64,000 bases of DNA from Sphingobacterium alimentarium (GTDB lineage: Bacteria; Bacteroidota; Bacteroidia; Sphingobacteriales; Sphingobacteriaceae), in assembly GCF_004342685.1 (NCBI RefSeq), contig NZ_SMBZ01000004.1, positions 62,001 to 126,000 of the forward strand, read 5' to 3'. The notes beneath the pieces are model-generated. The model saw nothing but the letters and a program-made list of their open reading frames with translations. It was not told where the DNA came from and did no database searches. Both the position numbers and the translations under genes were made by a program. This document shows positions 8,779 to 16,447 of this stretch, piece by piece. Position 1 is the first letter of the stretch; each line of letters opens with the position of its first letter.

Positions 8779-9048
8779 TTTTTTTTAAGTTTTTAAGTGA
8801 TTAAAATTTTAGACTAATACGACCTCCACACTAATAACGCTACACCAATCTAAAAAACATTTACCAACTATTTTGATTTAGATGGTAAATTTACATATTT
8901 TTAAAATACGGACAACACTAACCGTAAAAATTTTATTCAGTCACCAGAATTTAGAAATGAATATATCTGCGCTAAAGCTTTTGATAGAGATACGGTCACA
9001 TTATTAAACATTTTAAGTTGTATCCTTAGGTTTAAGTAGTAAATAGCA

Positions 9049-9056
9049 TAACTTTG
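9049..9056 (+). promoter_or_regulatory. Candidate -7 box just before the CGNR gene
   Basis: TAACTTTG matches the Bacteroidota -7 consensus TAnnTTTG exactly. It ends four bases before the ATG at 9061, so the transcript may begin at or next to the start codon. No convincing TTTG -33 box sits at normal spacing. The rest of the gap 8779-9048 shows nothing else I can support. Confidence 0.45.
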
Positions 9057-9060
9057 TCTT

Positions 9061-9696
9061 ATGGGGAAATTTCGTAGTATTGAGACATTGAGTATCGACA
9101 GCACTGTATTGTGCTGTAATTTCGTCAATACTGTCAGTACCTGGAAAACCGCTAAAAACTATGACTATTTTGCTGTATATGATGATTTCATTGCATGGTG
9201 TTATAAATTGGAAATTTCTCCACGAGAACGTCTTGAAAGCTTAAAAGAATTAGCAAATGAACAGCCCGAGCAAGCTTTGATCGCTTTACATCGCATCAAA
9301 GAAATACGCAAAGTAATACAAGGGCTGATTTCTGCTGTAGCACAAGATGATAATGATAAAAAATCAGCCTATTTGCCTGCTGCCAATCTTTTGATTGTGG
9401 ATGCGATATCAAGACAGCGTTTACTTTATGTAGATGGCAAATTCACTATGAGTCAAATAGATTCCGCAAACGACTTACTGTCCCCTGTTTGGAAAGCGGT
9501 GCAATCGTTGTCGGAACTTTTAACCGACCATGAGACAAAACGAATCAAAGAGTGCCCTATGTGTGGCTGGGTTTTCTTGGACGAAACCAAAAACGCCAGT
9601 AGGAAATGGTGTAGTATCAAAGCATGCGGCACTACCGATAAAATGAACCGCTACAACCAGAAGAAAAGCCTGAAGTTAAAAAAAGACAAAGGGTAA
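9061..9696 (+). CDS. CGNR zinc-finger protein (ABATE domain)
   Basis: A 211-residue putative stress transcription regulator. The N terminus has the ABATE-domain pattern VLCCNFVNTVSTW. The C terminus has the CGNR zinc finger: CPMCGWVFLD (Cys near 165 and 168), then RKWCS and ACG about 20 residues later, ending in a basic tail. In this copy the finger's usual CGNR reads CGTTDKMNRY. Family members are presumed DNA-binding regulators; the target is unknown. The start at 9061 is needed to keep the conserved N terminus even though it leaves almost no leader. Confidence 0.85.
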   Translation: MGKFRSIETLSIDSTVLCCNFVNTVSTWKTAKNYDYFAVYDDFIAWCYKLEISPRERLESLKELANEQPEQALIALHRIKEIRKVIQGLISAVAQDDNDKKSAYLPAANLLIVDAISRQRLLYVDGKFTMSQIDSANDLLSPVWKAVQSLSELLTDHETKRIKECPMCGWVFLDETKNASRKWCSIKACGTTDKMNRYNQKKSLKLKKDKG

Positions 9697-10143
9697 TAGC
9701 ATTCTTTCTGAATTCCAAAACTGCTGAGTTTATATAGGCTTAGGCATTGATGCTGTTTATCAGCAAGCGCCCATGAAGGCATGTATATCATGAATTACTA
9801 ACGCCCATTCATGTGTATGGGGCAGACAACCCTCTGCAATCTCCGTCCTAATAAATTCTCAAATCAATATCTAGCACTAAATTATATACCATCTATTTTT
9901 GGTTAACTGGTAAAATTGTAATATTTTTGAAGGGTTTGACTTGTCATTTTATATTGCGAGTTCACTTAATCCATATTTTTTTAGATTGTTATGATAAGAA
10001 ATGTACTAAAGTTTATAAGACTAACATAATTGAGATTTTTCATAAAAAATCGCTTTTGCTCTTATTGTTTATTTGAATTGAAAAGAATAGTTGTTATGCA
10101 CTAAGTTTTATGTTTTGAGCTTTATATTGATGAAGCTTATGAA
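9697..10143. other. 447-bp gene-free stretch
   Basis: This is AT-rich DNA between the CGNR gene and rteC. A hairpin (GATTTTT-CATA-AAAAATC) lies at 10034-10051, and T-rich tracts resemble promoter DNA upstream of rteC. No open frame with protein-like composition was seen on either strand. It may contain the left boundary of the CTnDOT-like core, but I see no repeat that fixes it. Confidence 0.4.
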
Positions 10144-10893
10144 ATGACAGTATATCTTCAGGATCTTTTATTTTCGGTTAAAAAGTACATCATTGAAAAT
10201 GAATTTAAGAATGATGCCGAAGAGATCCATTTCTTCCGTACCATAAAACCTCAAATACTGGGTAAACTGATTTATTATAATAAAGTCTACCGTATAGAAA
10301 CTACTTGTCCCGTCAGTAATGGCAATATGCATTACAGTTATTTTTCCAACCATTTAGCTAATCTTAAAAAAGAATATACTGAACATATATGCAATTCTGA
10401 TTTTTATCGGTATTACCGTTCAGGCCGGACAGACCGTGACCACACCTACTTTAAAAGAGGGAATATTAATTATCACGATGGATTAAACAGCATTGTCTTT
10501 GAAATTGACCCTGCCTTCTCAACATTTTTTGATTACAAAGTTGCCCGGATAATTTCTAATGAATTATTGTACACCTACCTCTTGACAAAAATAAATCCAG
10601 ATGAAAATCCCGATACGGTTTTAAAAAACTCAGAAACCACAAAGGATGTGTTTTGGACTGATAGCAAAAATGCCCTTATAGAACTTATATATGCTCTTCA
10701 TGCTTCTGGAGTAATTTCGCATGGCAAAATAGGAATTAGAAAAATGGGGCTTATGTTTCAAATACTATTTCGTATTTCTTTAGGTGATTTGCACCATGCA
10801 TTTCATCGCATGAAAACACGAAGTGGTTCTCGAACCGCTTTTTTAGACCAGCTCAAAATTTCCCTCGAAGAATACATGGATAAAGATCTTTAG
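10144..10893 (+). CDS. rteC: RteC-family excision regulator
   Basis: A 249-residue RteC-domain protein. Recognisable parts are the N-terminal EEIHFFRTIKPQILGKLIYYNKVYRIE, the central RSGRTDRDHTYFKRG and the C-terminal DSKNALIELIYALHASGVISHG...GDLHHAFHRMKTR. In CTnDOT, RteC activates the xis2c-xis2d-orf3-exc excision operon. The same order occurs here: two HTH genes, a DUF3945 gene and topB follow directly. A terminator closes the gene at 10926-10955. A second RteC-domain protein is encoded at 27620-28438. Family assignment is firm; the regulatory role is carried over from CTnDOT. Confidence 0.88.
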   Translation: MTVYLQDLLFSVKKYIIENEFKNDAEEIHFFRTIKPQILGKLIYYNKVYRIETTCPVSNGNMHYSYFSNHLANLKKEYTEHICNSDFYRYYRSGRTDRDHTYFKRGNINYHDGLNSIVFEIDPAFSTFFDYKVARIISNELLYTYLLTKINPDENPDTVLKNSETTKDVFWTDSKNALIELIYALHASGVISHGKIGIRKMGLMFQILFRISLGDLHHAFHRMKTRSGSRTAFLDQLKISLEEYMDKDL

Positions 10894-10925
10894 CCATTTT
10901 ATACAGCTTACATTTCAAACAAATT

Positions 10926-10955
10926 AAAAGCAGTACCAAAAACGTACTGCTTTTT
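10926..10955 (+). terminator. Terminator after rteC
   Basis: A perfect 11-bp stem AAAAGCAGTAC / GTACTGCTTTT with a CAAAAAC loop and a T-run, starting 33 bases after the rteC stop. Confidence 0.8.
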
Positions 10956-10969
10956 CATTTACCCATATC

Positions 10970-11090
10970 TGCCAATTGGCAAATGTTAGCAAAACTCCTT
11001 TCTGAAACGCCTCTAATGCCTTGAAAGCACTTTAAAACAAGGACTTTTCCTAATTGTGAAAATTTTGAAAAAACAGCCAAACCAATTGGT
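10970..11090 (+). promoter_or_regulatory. Paired CCAATTGG palindromes upstream of the xis operon
   Basis: Two perfect palindromes share the core CCAATTGG: TGCCAATTGGCA at 10970-10981 and ACCAATTGGT at 11081-11090. The second lies about 35-45 bp upstream of a -7-like box (CAATTTTG, 11125-11132) and about 70 bp before the ATG at 11157. The half-site CCAATTGC recurs at 11859-11866 before the DUF3945 gene. They are candidate sites for the RteC encoded just upstream; this is inferred from CTnDOT, where RteC acts at inverted repeats upstream of xis2c. Confidence 0.45.
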
Positions 11091-11100
11091 AAGGCTTGGC

Positions 11101-11132
11101 AGACAAACCCTGCCACACTTCTCAATTTTGCA
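11101..11132 (+). promoter_or_regulatory. Short 10-bp-phased repeat and -7 box before xis2c-like gene
   Basis: Two decamers, AGACAAACCC and TGCCACACTT, are in phase with the 10-bp arrays at 11827 and 18145 and share the CCCTGCCACA-like junction. CAATTTTG at 11125-11132 is a near-consensus -7 box (TAnnTTTG). Confidence 0.4.
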
Positions 11133-11156
11133 TAAGTGACATTAAAGAGTTGTACA

Positions 11157-11510
11157 ATGAAAATTATAACAATTGAAGAAGAGGCATGGAAACAGTTGAA
11201 CAACCGTATCAATGCCATTGCCGATTACCTTAAAAGACAGGAGGAAAACAGCTACGACGACCTATGGTTGAATAACCATGAGGTATGCCAATATCTGCAT
11301 ATCAGCGAGAAAACCCTATGGCGAATGCGCACTAAGGGTGAGATAGCCTATTCAAAGTTTTATGGACAATATTTCTATACCATTGGGGCTATCAAGGATA
11401 TGCTAAATGCCAATGCTGTACAAACCAGTGACGAGTATGTAAAAGAGCTGATGGCAAGAGGCAAAAGCTATATCGAAAAAGGCAGAAAGTTGAATACTGG
11501 CAAGCAATAA
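11157..11510 (+). CDS. Xis2c-like helix-turn-helix protein
   Basis: The protein has 117 residues from ATG 11157; an upstream GTG at 11136 is less likely. The excisionase/HTH_17 core is LNNHEVCQYLHISEKTLWRMRTKGEIAYSKFYGQYFYTIGAIKDML. Its place after rteC and before a second HTH gene, a DUF3945 gene and topB matches xis2c of the CTnDOT excision operon. It is likely a DNA-bending recombination directionality or accessory factor. The gene at 11527 begins 16 bases downstream, so they form one operon. Confidence 0.82.
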   Translation: MKIITIEEEAWKQLNNRINAIADYLKRQEENSYDDLWLNNHEVCQYLHISEKTLWRMRTKGEIAYSKFYGQYFYTIGAIKDMLNANAVQTSDEYVKELMARGKSYIEKGRKLNTGKQ

Positions 11511-11526
11511 GACTATCATTAAACAT

Positions 11527-11826
11527 ATGAATATGAATATCGACAGAATTGAATTTATAGCGTGGATGGAGCGTATTTTAGAACGTCTTGATCTATTAAA
11601 AGAGCATATAGATGAAAGCAAGAGAAGCCTTAACAGTATAGACGGTGAAGAATTATTGGATAATCAGGATTTGCTACAGATGTTGAAAATAAGTAACCGC
11701 TCATTACAACGGTATCGCTCCATCGGTAAGCTACCTTACTATACAATTAGCGGCAAGCTCTATTACAAACTATCCGATGTACACCAGTTTATCAGAGAAA
11801 GTTTCAATCCTCCCTCAATTAAATAA
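11527..11826 (+). CDS. Xis2d-like helix-turn-helix protein
   Basis: A 99-residue small DNA-binding protein. After an N-terminal helix (residues 1-35) comes LLDNQDLLQMLKISNRSLQRYRSIGKLPYYTISGKLYYKLSDVHQFI, the HTH_17 excisionase-type fold. By position it corresponds to xis2d of CTnDOT, the factor needed with the integrase for excision. It is probably cotranscribed with the preceding HTH gene. A 10-bp-phased repeat array starts right at its stop codon, so a new promoter for the next operon begins there. Confidence 0.82.
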   Translation: MNMNIDRIEFIAWMERILERLDLLKEHIDESKRSLNSIDGEELLDNQDLLQMLKISNRSLQRYRSIGKLPYYTISGKLYYKLSDVHQFIRESFNPPSIK

Positions 11827-11891
11827 CGCCAAACAGTGACAAATGCTGCCTTTAACTGCCAATTGCCCTAAACCAATGAACGCTTCTTATA
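11827..11891 (+). promoter_or_regulatory. 10-bp-phased direct repeat array (copy 1)
   Basis: Four decamers of the form YGMC-N5-C begin at 11827, 11837, 11847 and 11857. A TTATA element begins at 11887, exactly 60 bp from the first repeat, and the DUF3945 ATG follows at 11924. The copy at 18145 has the same geometry. Helical phasing suggests a protein binding one face of the DNA cooperatively upstream of the promoter. Confidence 0.6.
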
Positions 11892-11923
11892 CATTCGGCA
11901 ATGAATAATAAATATTTGATAGT

Positions 11924-12835
11924 ATGAGTGAAGAAATAACAACACAAAGAATGCCCGAACAATTTTCAGACATACTGCTAGTATTGGATAAAGAGAAAAA
12001 GAAAATTCAGGCTGTAAAGAGTATTGATGATAACGGGAATATGGAAACCGTTGATCCTACGAAAAAAAATCAGAACCATTTTATGCGGGTGGACAAACAT
12101 GGAGACTTCTTTTCCAACTTCTTCTCCAATTTTTTTAGCCAGCTAAAGAACCCTAGCAATTTTTCATTCTTCAAGGTACCTGCACCTCTTGCGGTTGAGA
12201 AAGCACAGGAAATGCAGCTACAAATAAACAATCCAACTCCCGAGGGAGAAAAAGTGATGAAAGATCAAGAATTAAAACCAGAGTTAAGCCTCGATAAAAA
12301 ACAAGAAAATCAAGACAATATGGAAACAACACAGACAACACCAGAAACAAGCGAATACCGCTACAAACCGGAACAGATAGATTGGGAGACGATGAACAAT
12401 CTTGGGTTGAGTAAAGAAAAACTTGAAAAAATGAACCTTCTTGACCCGTTGCTAAAAGGCTACAAGACCAATGAACTGGTTCCTGTGAGCCTGAACCTCG
12501 GGACAGCCGTTACCCGTATGGATGCTCGTTTGTCGCTACAGCCGAATGATGACGGACAAATCGTGGTTGCCATTCACGGTATCCGTAAAGAGCCCAACCT
12601 CAACTTTGAATTTTTCGGACATAAATTCAATCAAGATGACAAGGATAACTTGCTAAATACCGGAAATATGGGGCGTGTAGTCAACCTGACCAATCCGAAA
12701 ACAGGAGAAACCATTCCATCAATCATTAGTGTGGACAGACTGACAAATGAATTGGTTGCTCTAAAAACCGATTTCATTAAGATACCTGACGAAATAAAAG
12801 GAGTAAACTTGATGAAACCCAAAAGCAAACTTTAA
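11924..12835 (+). CDS. DUF4099/DUF3945 ICE protein, 5' part (frameshifted)
   Basis: The N-terminal 303 residues of an ORF3-type ICE protein. It has an N-terminal DUF3945-like segment (ILLVLDKEKKKIQAVKSIDDNGNMETV), a low-complexity linker, then a DUF4099-like domain (YKPEQIDWETMNNLGLSKEKLEKM) and FGHKF...NLLNTGNMGRVVNL. The frame runs off homology after IPDEIKGVNL (about 12811). The -1 frame continues DETQKQTLMEGKPLQLEGM into the next reading frame. The two frames therefore look like one gene split by a one-base change. In CTnDOT the equivalent orf3 lies between xis2d and exc. The function is unknown. Confidence 0.75.
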   Translation: MSEEITTQRMPEQFSDILLVLDKEKKKIQAVKSIDDNGNMETVDPTKKNQNHFMRVDKHGDFFSNFFSNFFSQLKNPSNFSFFKVPAPLAVEKAQEMQLQINNPTPEGEKVMKDQELKPELSLDKKQENQDNMETTQTTPETSEYRYKPEQIDWETMNNLGLSKEKLEKMNLLDPLLKGYKTNELVPVSLNLGTAVTRMDARLSLQPNDDGQIVVAIHGIRKEPNLNFEFFGHKFNQDDKDNLLNTGNMGRVVNLTNPKTGETIPSIISVDRLTNELVALKTDFIKIPDEIKGVNLMKPKSKL

Positions 12836-13383
12836 TGGAGGGTAAACCACTTCAATTAGAGGGTATGATTTCTAAAAAAGGAACAGAATTTTCGGCAACA
12901 GTACAGTTCAATGCAGACAAACGTTATGTAGAGTTCTTGTTTGACAGAGCGGGCAACAATCAGCAGTCGCAAAATAACCAACAAAAAAGTCAACAAAATC
13001 AGTCGCAGGAAGCACCAAGGACTTTTAGAGGTAAAGAATTGGATGATGAACACTACAATAAGTTCAAAGCAGGTGAGACTGTTTATGTAGATGGGCTGAT
13101 AGATAAAAAAGGTCAGAAATATCAAGGGTATATCACACTGAACAAAGAAACTGGTAAAACTGGTTTTTCCTTCCAAAACCCTAATAAGCTCAAAGAACAG
13201 GCAAAACCTACGGAAGCCCACAAAACTCAAACCGCTGTCAATTCGGAGGGTAAAACCAATGAAGCGACCAAAAAGATTAAAGAACCTCTACAGAAAGGAC
13301 AGCAAGCTCCGAAAAATAAAAAGCAACAGGAGAAACAAGAGAAACCCGAAACACCTGCCAAATCAAAAGGCAGAAAAATGTAA
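12835..13383 (+). CDS. DUF3945 ICE protein, 3' part (frameshifted)
   Basis: The C-terminal 182 residues of the gene that starts at 11924. The ATG at 12835 overlaps the upstream stop (TAATG), but it looks like an internal Met of the original protein: the same frame reads DETQKQTL just upstream. Two repeats of the DUF3945 unit are visible (LQLEGMISKKGTEFSATVQ and VYVDGLIDKKGQKYQGYIT), separated by a Gln/Asn-rich linker, with a basic Lys-rich tail. It may still be translated as a separate product by stop-start coupling. topB begins six bases after its stop. Confidence 0.75.
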   Translation: MEGKPLQLEGMISKKGTEFSATVQFNADKRYVEFLFDRAGNNQQSQNNQQKSQQNQSQEAPRTFRGKELDDEHYNKFKAGETVYVDGLIDKKGQKYQGYITLNKETGKTGFSFQNPNKLKEQAKPTEAHKTQTAVNSEGKTNEATKKIKEPLQKGQQAPKNKKQQEKQEKPETPAKSKGRKM

Positions 13384-13389
13384 TAAAGT

Positions 13390-15474
13390 ATGAAGACAAT
13401 TATTGCAGAAAAACCAAGCGTAGCAAGGGAAATAGCCGGACTTGTAGGTGCATCCGATAAAAAGGATGGCTATCTCACAGGCAACGGCTATTTTGTTACG
13501 TGGGCATTCGGACATTTAGTAGGCTTGGCAATGCCGGAAGATTACGGCATTTCGGGATTTGATAAAGCGGTTTTACCTATACTGCCTAACCCTTTTTTAT
13601 TAACAGTTCGTAAAGTAAAAAAAGACAAAGCTTACACTACTGATGCCGGTGCATTAAAGCAACTGAAAGTAATCAAAGAACTATTCAATAAAAGCGATAG
13701 CATTATTGTAGCAACAGATGCAGGCCGTGAGGGCGAATTGATATTTCGCTATATATACGAATACCTCAAATGCAACAAGCCATTTGAACGTCTATGGATC
13801 AGCTCGCTTACCGAAAAAGCCATTAAGCAGGGTTTTGATAAATTAAAAGTTGGGTCAGAATTTGACGGACTGTATAAGGCAGCACAAGGAAGAAGTCGTG
13901 CCGATTGGCTCGTCGGTATTAATGCTACCCAGGCGTTAAGCACTGCCGCAGGAAATGGCATATATTCGCTTGGGAGAGTTCAAACACCTACGCTGGCTTT
14001 GATATGTAAGCGTTATCTCGAAAACAGGGATTTTAAAGTGAAGAAATATTGGCAAATACAATTGCAGCACAACAAAGAATTTATTGATTTCAATAGTCTT
14101 TCCAAAACCGAATGGGATGACCAAAAGTTGGCAGGAGATACGTTGAAATCTATTGAAAGAGTTAAGAGCGTTACCGTTACTTCTGTGGAGAGTAAAAGTA
14201 TTACAGAGCAACCTCCTTTATTGTTCGACCTTACGGGATTACAAAAGGAAGCCAATAAGAAACTCAATCTTTCTGCTGAAGAAACCCTCAATATTGCCCA
14301 AGGTTTGTACGAAAAGAAATTCATTACTTATCCACGTACCGGAAGTAAATACATTCCCGAAGATATGTGGGCAGAGATCCCCGGCCTTGTGAGAGCCTTG
14401 CAGGACAGGGAAAGCTGTAAACAAGCCACCTCAAAAATGAAATGGGGACGTTTCAATAAGCGTATTGTAAATGACCTTCGGGTTACCGACCACCATGGTT
14501 TATTGATTACTGAGAAAATCCCATCAGCTCTGAACGCAAAGGAAAATGCGATTTATGACATGATTGCTTTTCGATTGCTCGAAGCACTTTCAGGGGTCTG
14601 TATAAAAGAGATTACCGATATAGGTTTACAGGCATTGCATTATGATTTCACGGCGAAGGGCTGTAAGATAACTGAAGCAGGCTGGCGTTCTATTAAAGGT
14701 AGTTTTTTCGATGCCGATACCGAAACTGTACAGGATCTTCCTGAATTAAAAAAAGGCGATGAACTCAAAATAAAAAAAGCCTCCGTTCTCGAAAAGAAAA
14801 CTAAACCACCTGTACTTTATACCGAAGCTGGGCTTTTGTCGGCTATGGAAAGTGCCGGAAAGGAAATTGAAAATGAAGACGAACGCAAGGCTTTACAAAA
14901 TATTGGTATCGGTACACCTGCCACAAGAGCAGCGATTATTGAAACTTTATTTACCCGTAATTATATCCAACGGGAAAAGAAGTCTTTAATCCCTACTGAA
15001 AAAGGATTGCAGGTGTATGAACTGGTCAAAGACAACAAAATTGCAGACGTAGCCATGACTGCCGAATGGGAACTTGCCTTGCAGAAAATCGAAAATGATG
15101 AAGCCAATGCCGAAGAGTTTCAGAAGGAAATGGAAGCCTACGCTTCAACCATTACCAATGAATTATTGCAAACTACCATTGCCATAAAGAACCTGCCTAA
15201 TTTGATTTGCCCAAAATGTAGAAGCCAACATGTAATTATCCGTGATAAGATTGTCAAATGTCCAGATGAAGCTTGTACTTGGTTGCAGTTCCGTAATGTG
15301 TGTGGTGTGCAAATCAGTATTGCTGATGTTGAAAGCCTTGTAAGTAAAGGAAAAACTTCACTCCTCAAAGGAATGACTAGTAAAGCTGGAAAGAAGTTCG
15401 ATGCCTATATCGTATTGAATGAAAAAGCAGAAAGTTCATTCGAATTTGAGAAAAATAAAAGCTACAAAAAATAA
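13390..15474 (+). CDS. topB: DNA topoisomerase III (Exc-like)
   Basis: A 694-residue type IA topoisomerase. The N-terminal Toprim domain starts MKTIIAEKPSVAREIA, with DAGREGELIFRYIY as its acidic loop. The active-site Tyr is near residue 314 in FITYPRTGSKYIPEDM. A C-terminal Cys-rich segment (CPKCRSQ...KCPDEAC) could bind zinc and is followed by a DUF3945-like SKAGKKFDAYIVL motif shared with the preceding gene. In CTnDOT the homologue Exc is part of the excision operon. It relaxes or decatenates DNA during excision and transfer. It is coupled to the ORF6N gene (TAATG overlap). Confidence 0.93.
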   Translation: MKTIIAEKPSVAREIAGLVGASDKKDGYLTGNGYFVTWAFGHLVGLAMPEDYGISGFDKAVLPILPNPFLLTVRKVKKDKAYTTDAGALKQLKVIKELFNKSDSIIVATDAGREGELIFRYIYEYLKCNKPFERLWISSLTEKAIKQGFDKLKVGSEFDGLYKAAQGRSRADWLVGINATQALSTAAGNGIYSLGRVQTPTLALICKRYLENRDFKVKKYWQIQLQHNKEFIDFNSLSKTEWDDQKLAGDTLKSIERVKSVTVTSVESKSITEQPPLLFDLTGLQKEANKKLNLSAEETLNIAQGLYEKKFITYPRTGSKYIPEDMWAEIPGLVRALQDRESCKQATSKMKWGRFNKRIVNDLRVTDHHGLLITEKIPSALNAKENAIYDMIAFRLLEALSGVCIKEITDIGLQALHYDFTAKGCKITEAGWRSIKGSFFDADTETVQDLPELKKGDELKIKKASVLEKKTKPPVLYTEAGLLSAMESAGKEIENEDERKALQNIGIGTPATRAAIIETLFTRNYIQREKKSLIPTEKGLQVYELVKDNKIADVAMTAEWELALQKIENDEANAEEFQKEMEAYASTITNELLQTTIAIKNLPNLICPKCRSQHVIIRDKIVKCPDEACTWLQFRNVCGVQISIADVESLVSKGKTSLLKGMTSKAGKKFDAYIVLNEKAESSFEFEKNKSYKK

Positions 15475-16355
15475 TGGAAAATAAACCTGTCATTAGTCCA
15501 ATGGAAATCAAAAACCTGATTTATACTATACGTGGAAAACAAGTGATGCTGGATAGTGACCTTGCTTCCTTATATCAGGTGGAAACCAAGAACCTTAACA
15601 AAGCAGTAAAACGAAATATTGAAAGGTTTCCAGTTTCTTTCTGCTTTCAACTGACCGAAGAGGAAGTTCAAAACTTGAGGTTCCAATCTGGAACCTCAAG
15701 TGTAAGTTACGGTGGAAGACGTTATTTGTCCTATGTTTTTACAGAACAAGGGATTGCAATGGCTTCTGCAATACTTCGTTCAGATATTGCTGTTAAAGTC
15801 AGTGTTGAAATTATGGAAGCCTTTGTAGAGATGCGAAGAATACTTACCAGCAATGCCTCGCTATTTAACCGCCTGGACAAAATAGAGCTTAAACAACTGG
15901 AAGCCGACCAGAAATTTGAAGATATTTTTAGGGCACTGGATAGTGATAAACTCCATAGCGAAAAAGGTATTTTCTATAACGGGCAGATTTTTGATGCTTA
16001 TACCTTTATTTCTGATATTATCCGAAGTGCCAAAATTTCCATTATACTCATTGATAATTATGTTGACGATACAGTCCTCACATTGCTCGGAAAGCGTGAG
16101 CAGTCAGTAACTGCCAAGATTTACACCAAAAATATCAATAACCAATTACAGCTTGATTTGCAACGATACAACAGCCAATATCCAGCTATTGAAATTGAGC
16201 TTTTCTCTGATGCTCACGACCGTTTTCTGATTGTTGACAATACAGAACTCTACCATATCGGAGCATCGTTAAAAGACTTGGGCAAAAAATGGTTTGCCTT
16301 TTCACGAATGGATATTGAAGTCGGCAGGATGCTCCAAATCCTGAACAAGCCATAA
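15474..16355 (+). CDS. ORF6N-domain protein fused to a PLD-like domain
   Basis: A 293-residue protein. Residues about 8-115 are an ORF6N (phage antirepressor-type DNA-binding) domain: LIYTIRGKQVMLDSDLASLYQVETK, then FQLTEEEVQNLRFQ and YVFTEQGIAMASAIL. After a short coiled linker, the C-terminal half resembles a phospholipase-D-type fold. It has ISIILIDNYVDDTVLTLL and a single HxR-x4-D motif (His near 248, Asp near 255) followed by HIGAS. It overlaps the topB stop by one base and is probably coexpressed with it. The PLD assignment is by motif only; Arg replaces the usual Lys of HxK. Confidence 0.8.
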   Translation: MENKPVISPMEIKNLIYTIRGKQVMLDSDLASLYQVETKNLNKAVKRNIERFPVSFCFQLTEEEVQNLRFQSGTSSVSYGGRRYLSYVFTEQGIAMASAILRSDIAVKVSVEIMEAFVEMRRILTSNASLFNRLDKIELKQLEADQKFEDIFRALDSDKLHSEKGIFYNGQIFDAYTFISDIIRSAKISIILIDNYVDDTVLTLLGKREQSVTAKIYTKNINNQLQLDLQRYNSQYPAIEIELFSDAHDRFLIVDNTELYHIGASLKDLGKKWFAFSRMDIEVGRMLQILNKP

Positions 16356-16357
16356 AA

Positions 16358-16387
16358 AAGCACCTCGAATTATCGGAGGTACTTTGT
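16358..16387 (+). terminator. Terminator after ORF6N gene
   Basis: An imperfect hairpin AAAGCACCTC / GGAGGTACTTTG directly after the ORF6N stop, closing the DUF3945-topB-ORF6N operon. Confidence 0.6.
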
Positions 16388-16392
16388 TACTG

Positions 16393-16424
16393 ATTACGCC
16401 AAATCCCACCTTTTAAAACCAAAT
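16393..16424 (+). repeat. Partial copy of the phased array at the left edge of the resistance cassette
   Basis: ATTACGCCAAATCCCACC and the next ~12 bases closely match 18141-18172 (ATTACGCCAAATACCGCC onward) upstream of the DUF1896 gene. Copies therefore flank the MarR-Arr-reductase cassette. The repeats at 16397, 16407 and 16417 keep the 10-bp period before similarity is lost near 16424. This fits insertion or recombination at the promoter array, leaving a duplicated left part. Confidence 0.55.
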
Positions 16425-16447
16425 TGTTTTGCCGCTCGTTGTTTTTA

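Noticed and set aside
12800-12835. Programmed -1 frameshift in the DUF3945 gene
   Set aside because: No X-XXY-YYZ slippery heptamer or clear stem follows; a plain one-base mutation explains it better.
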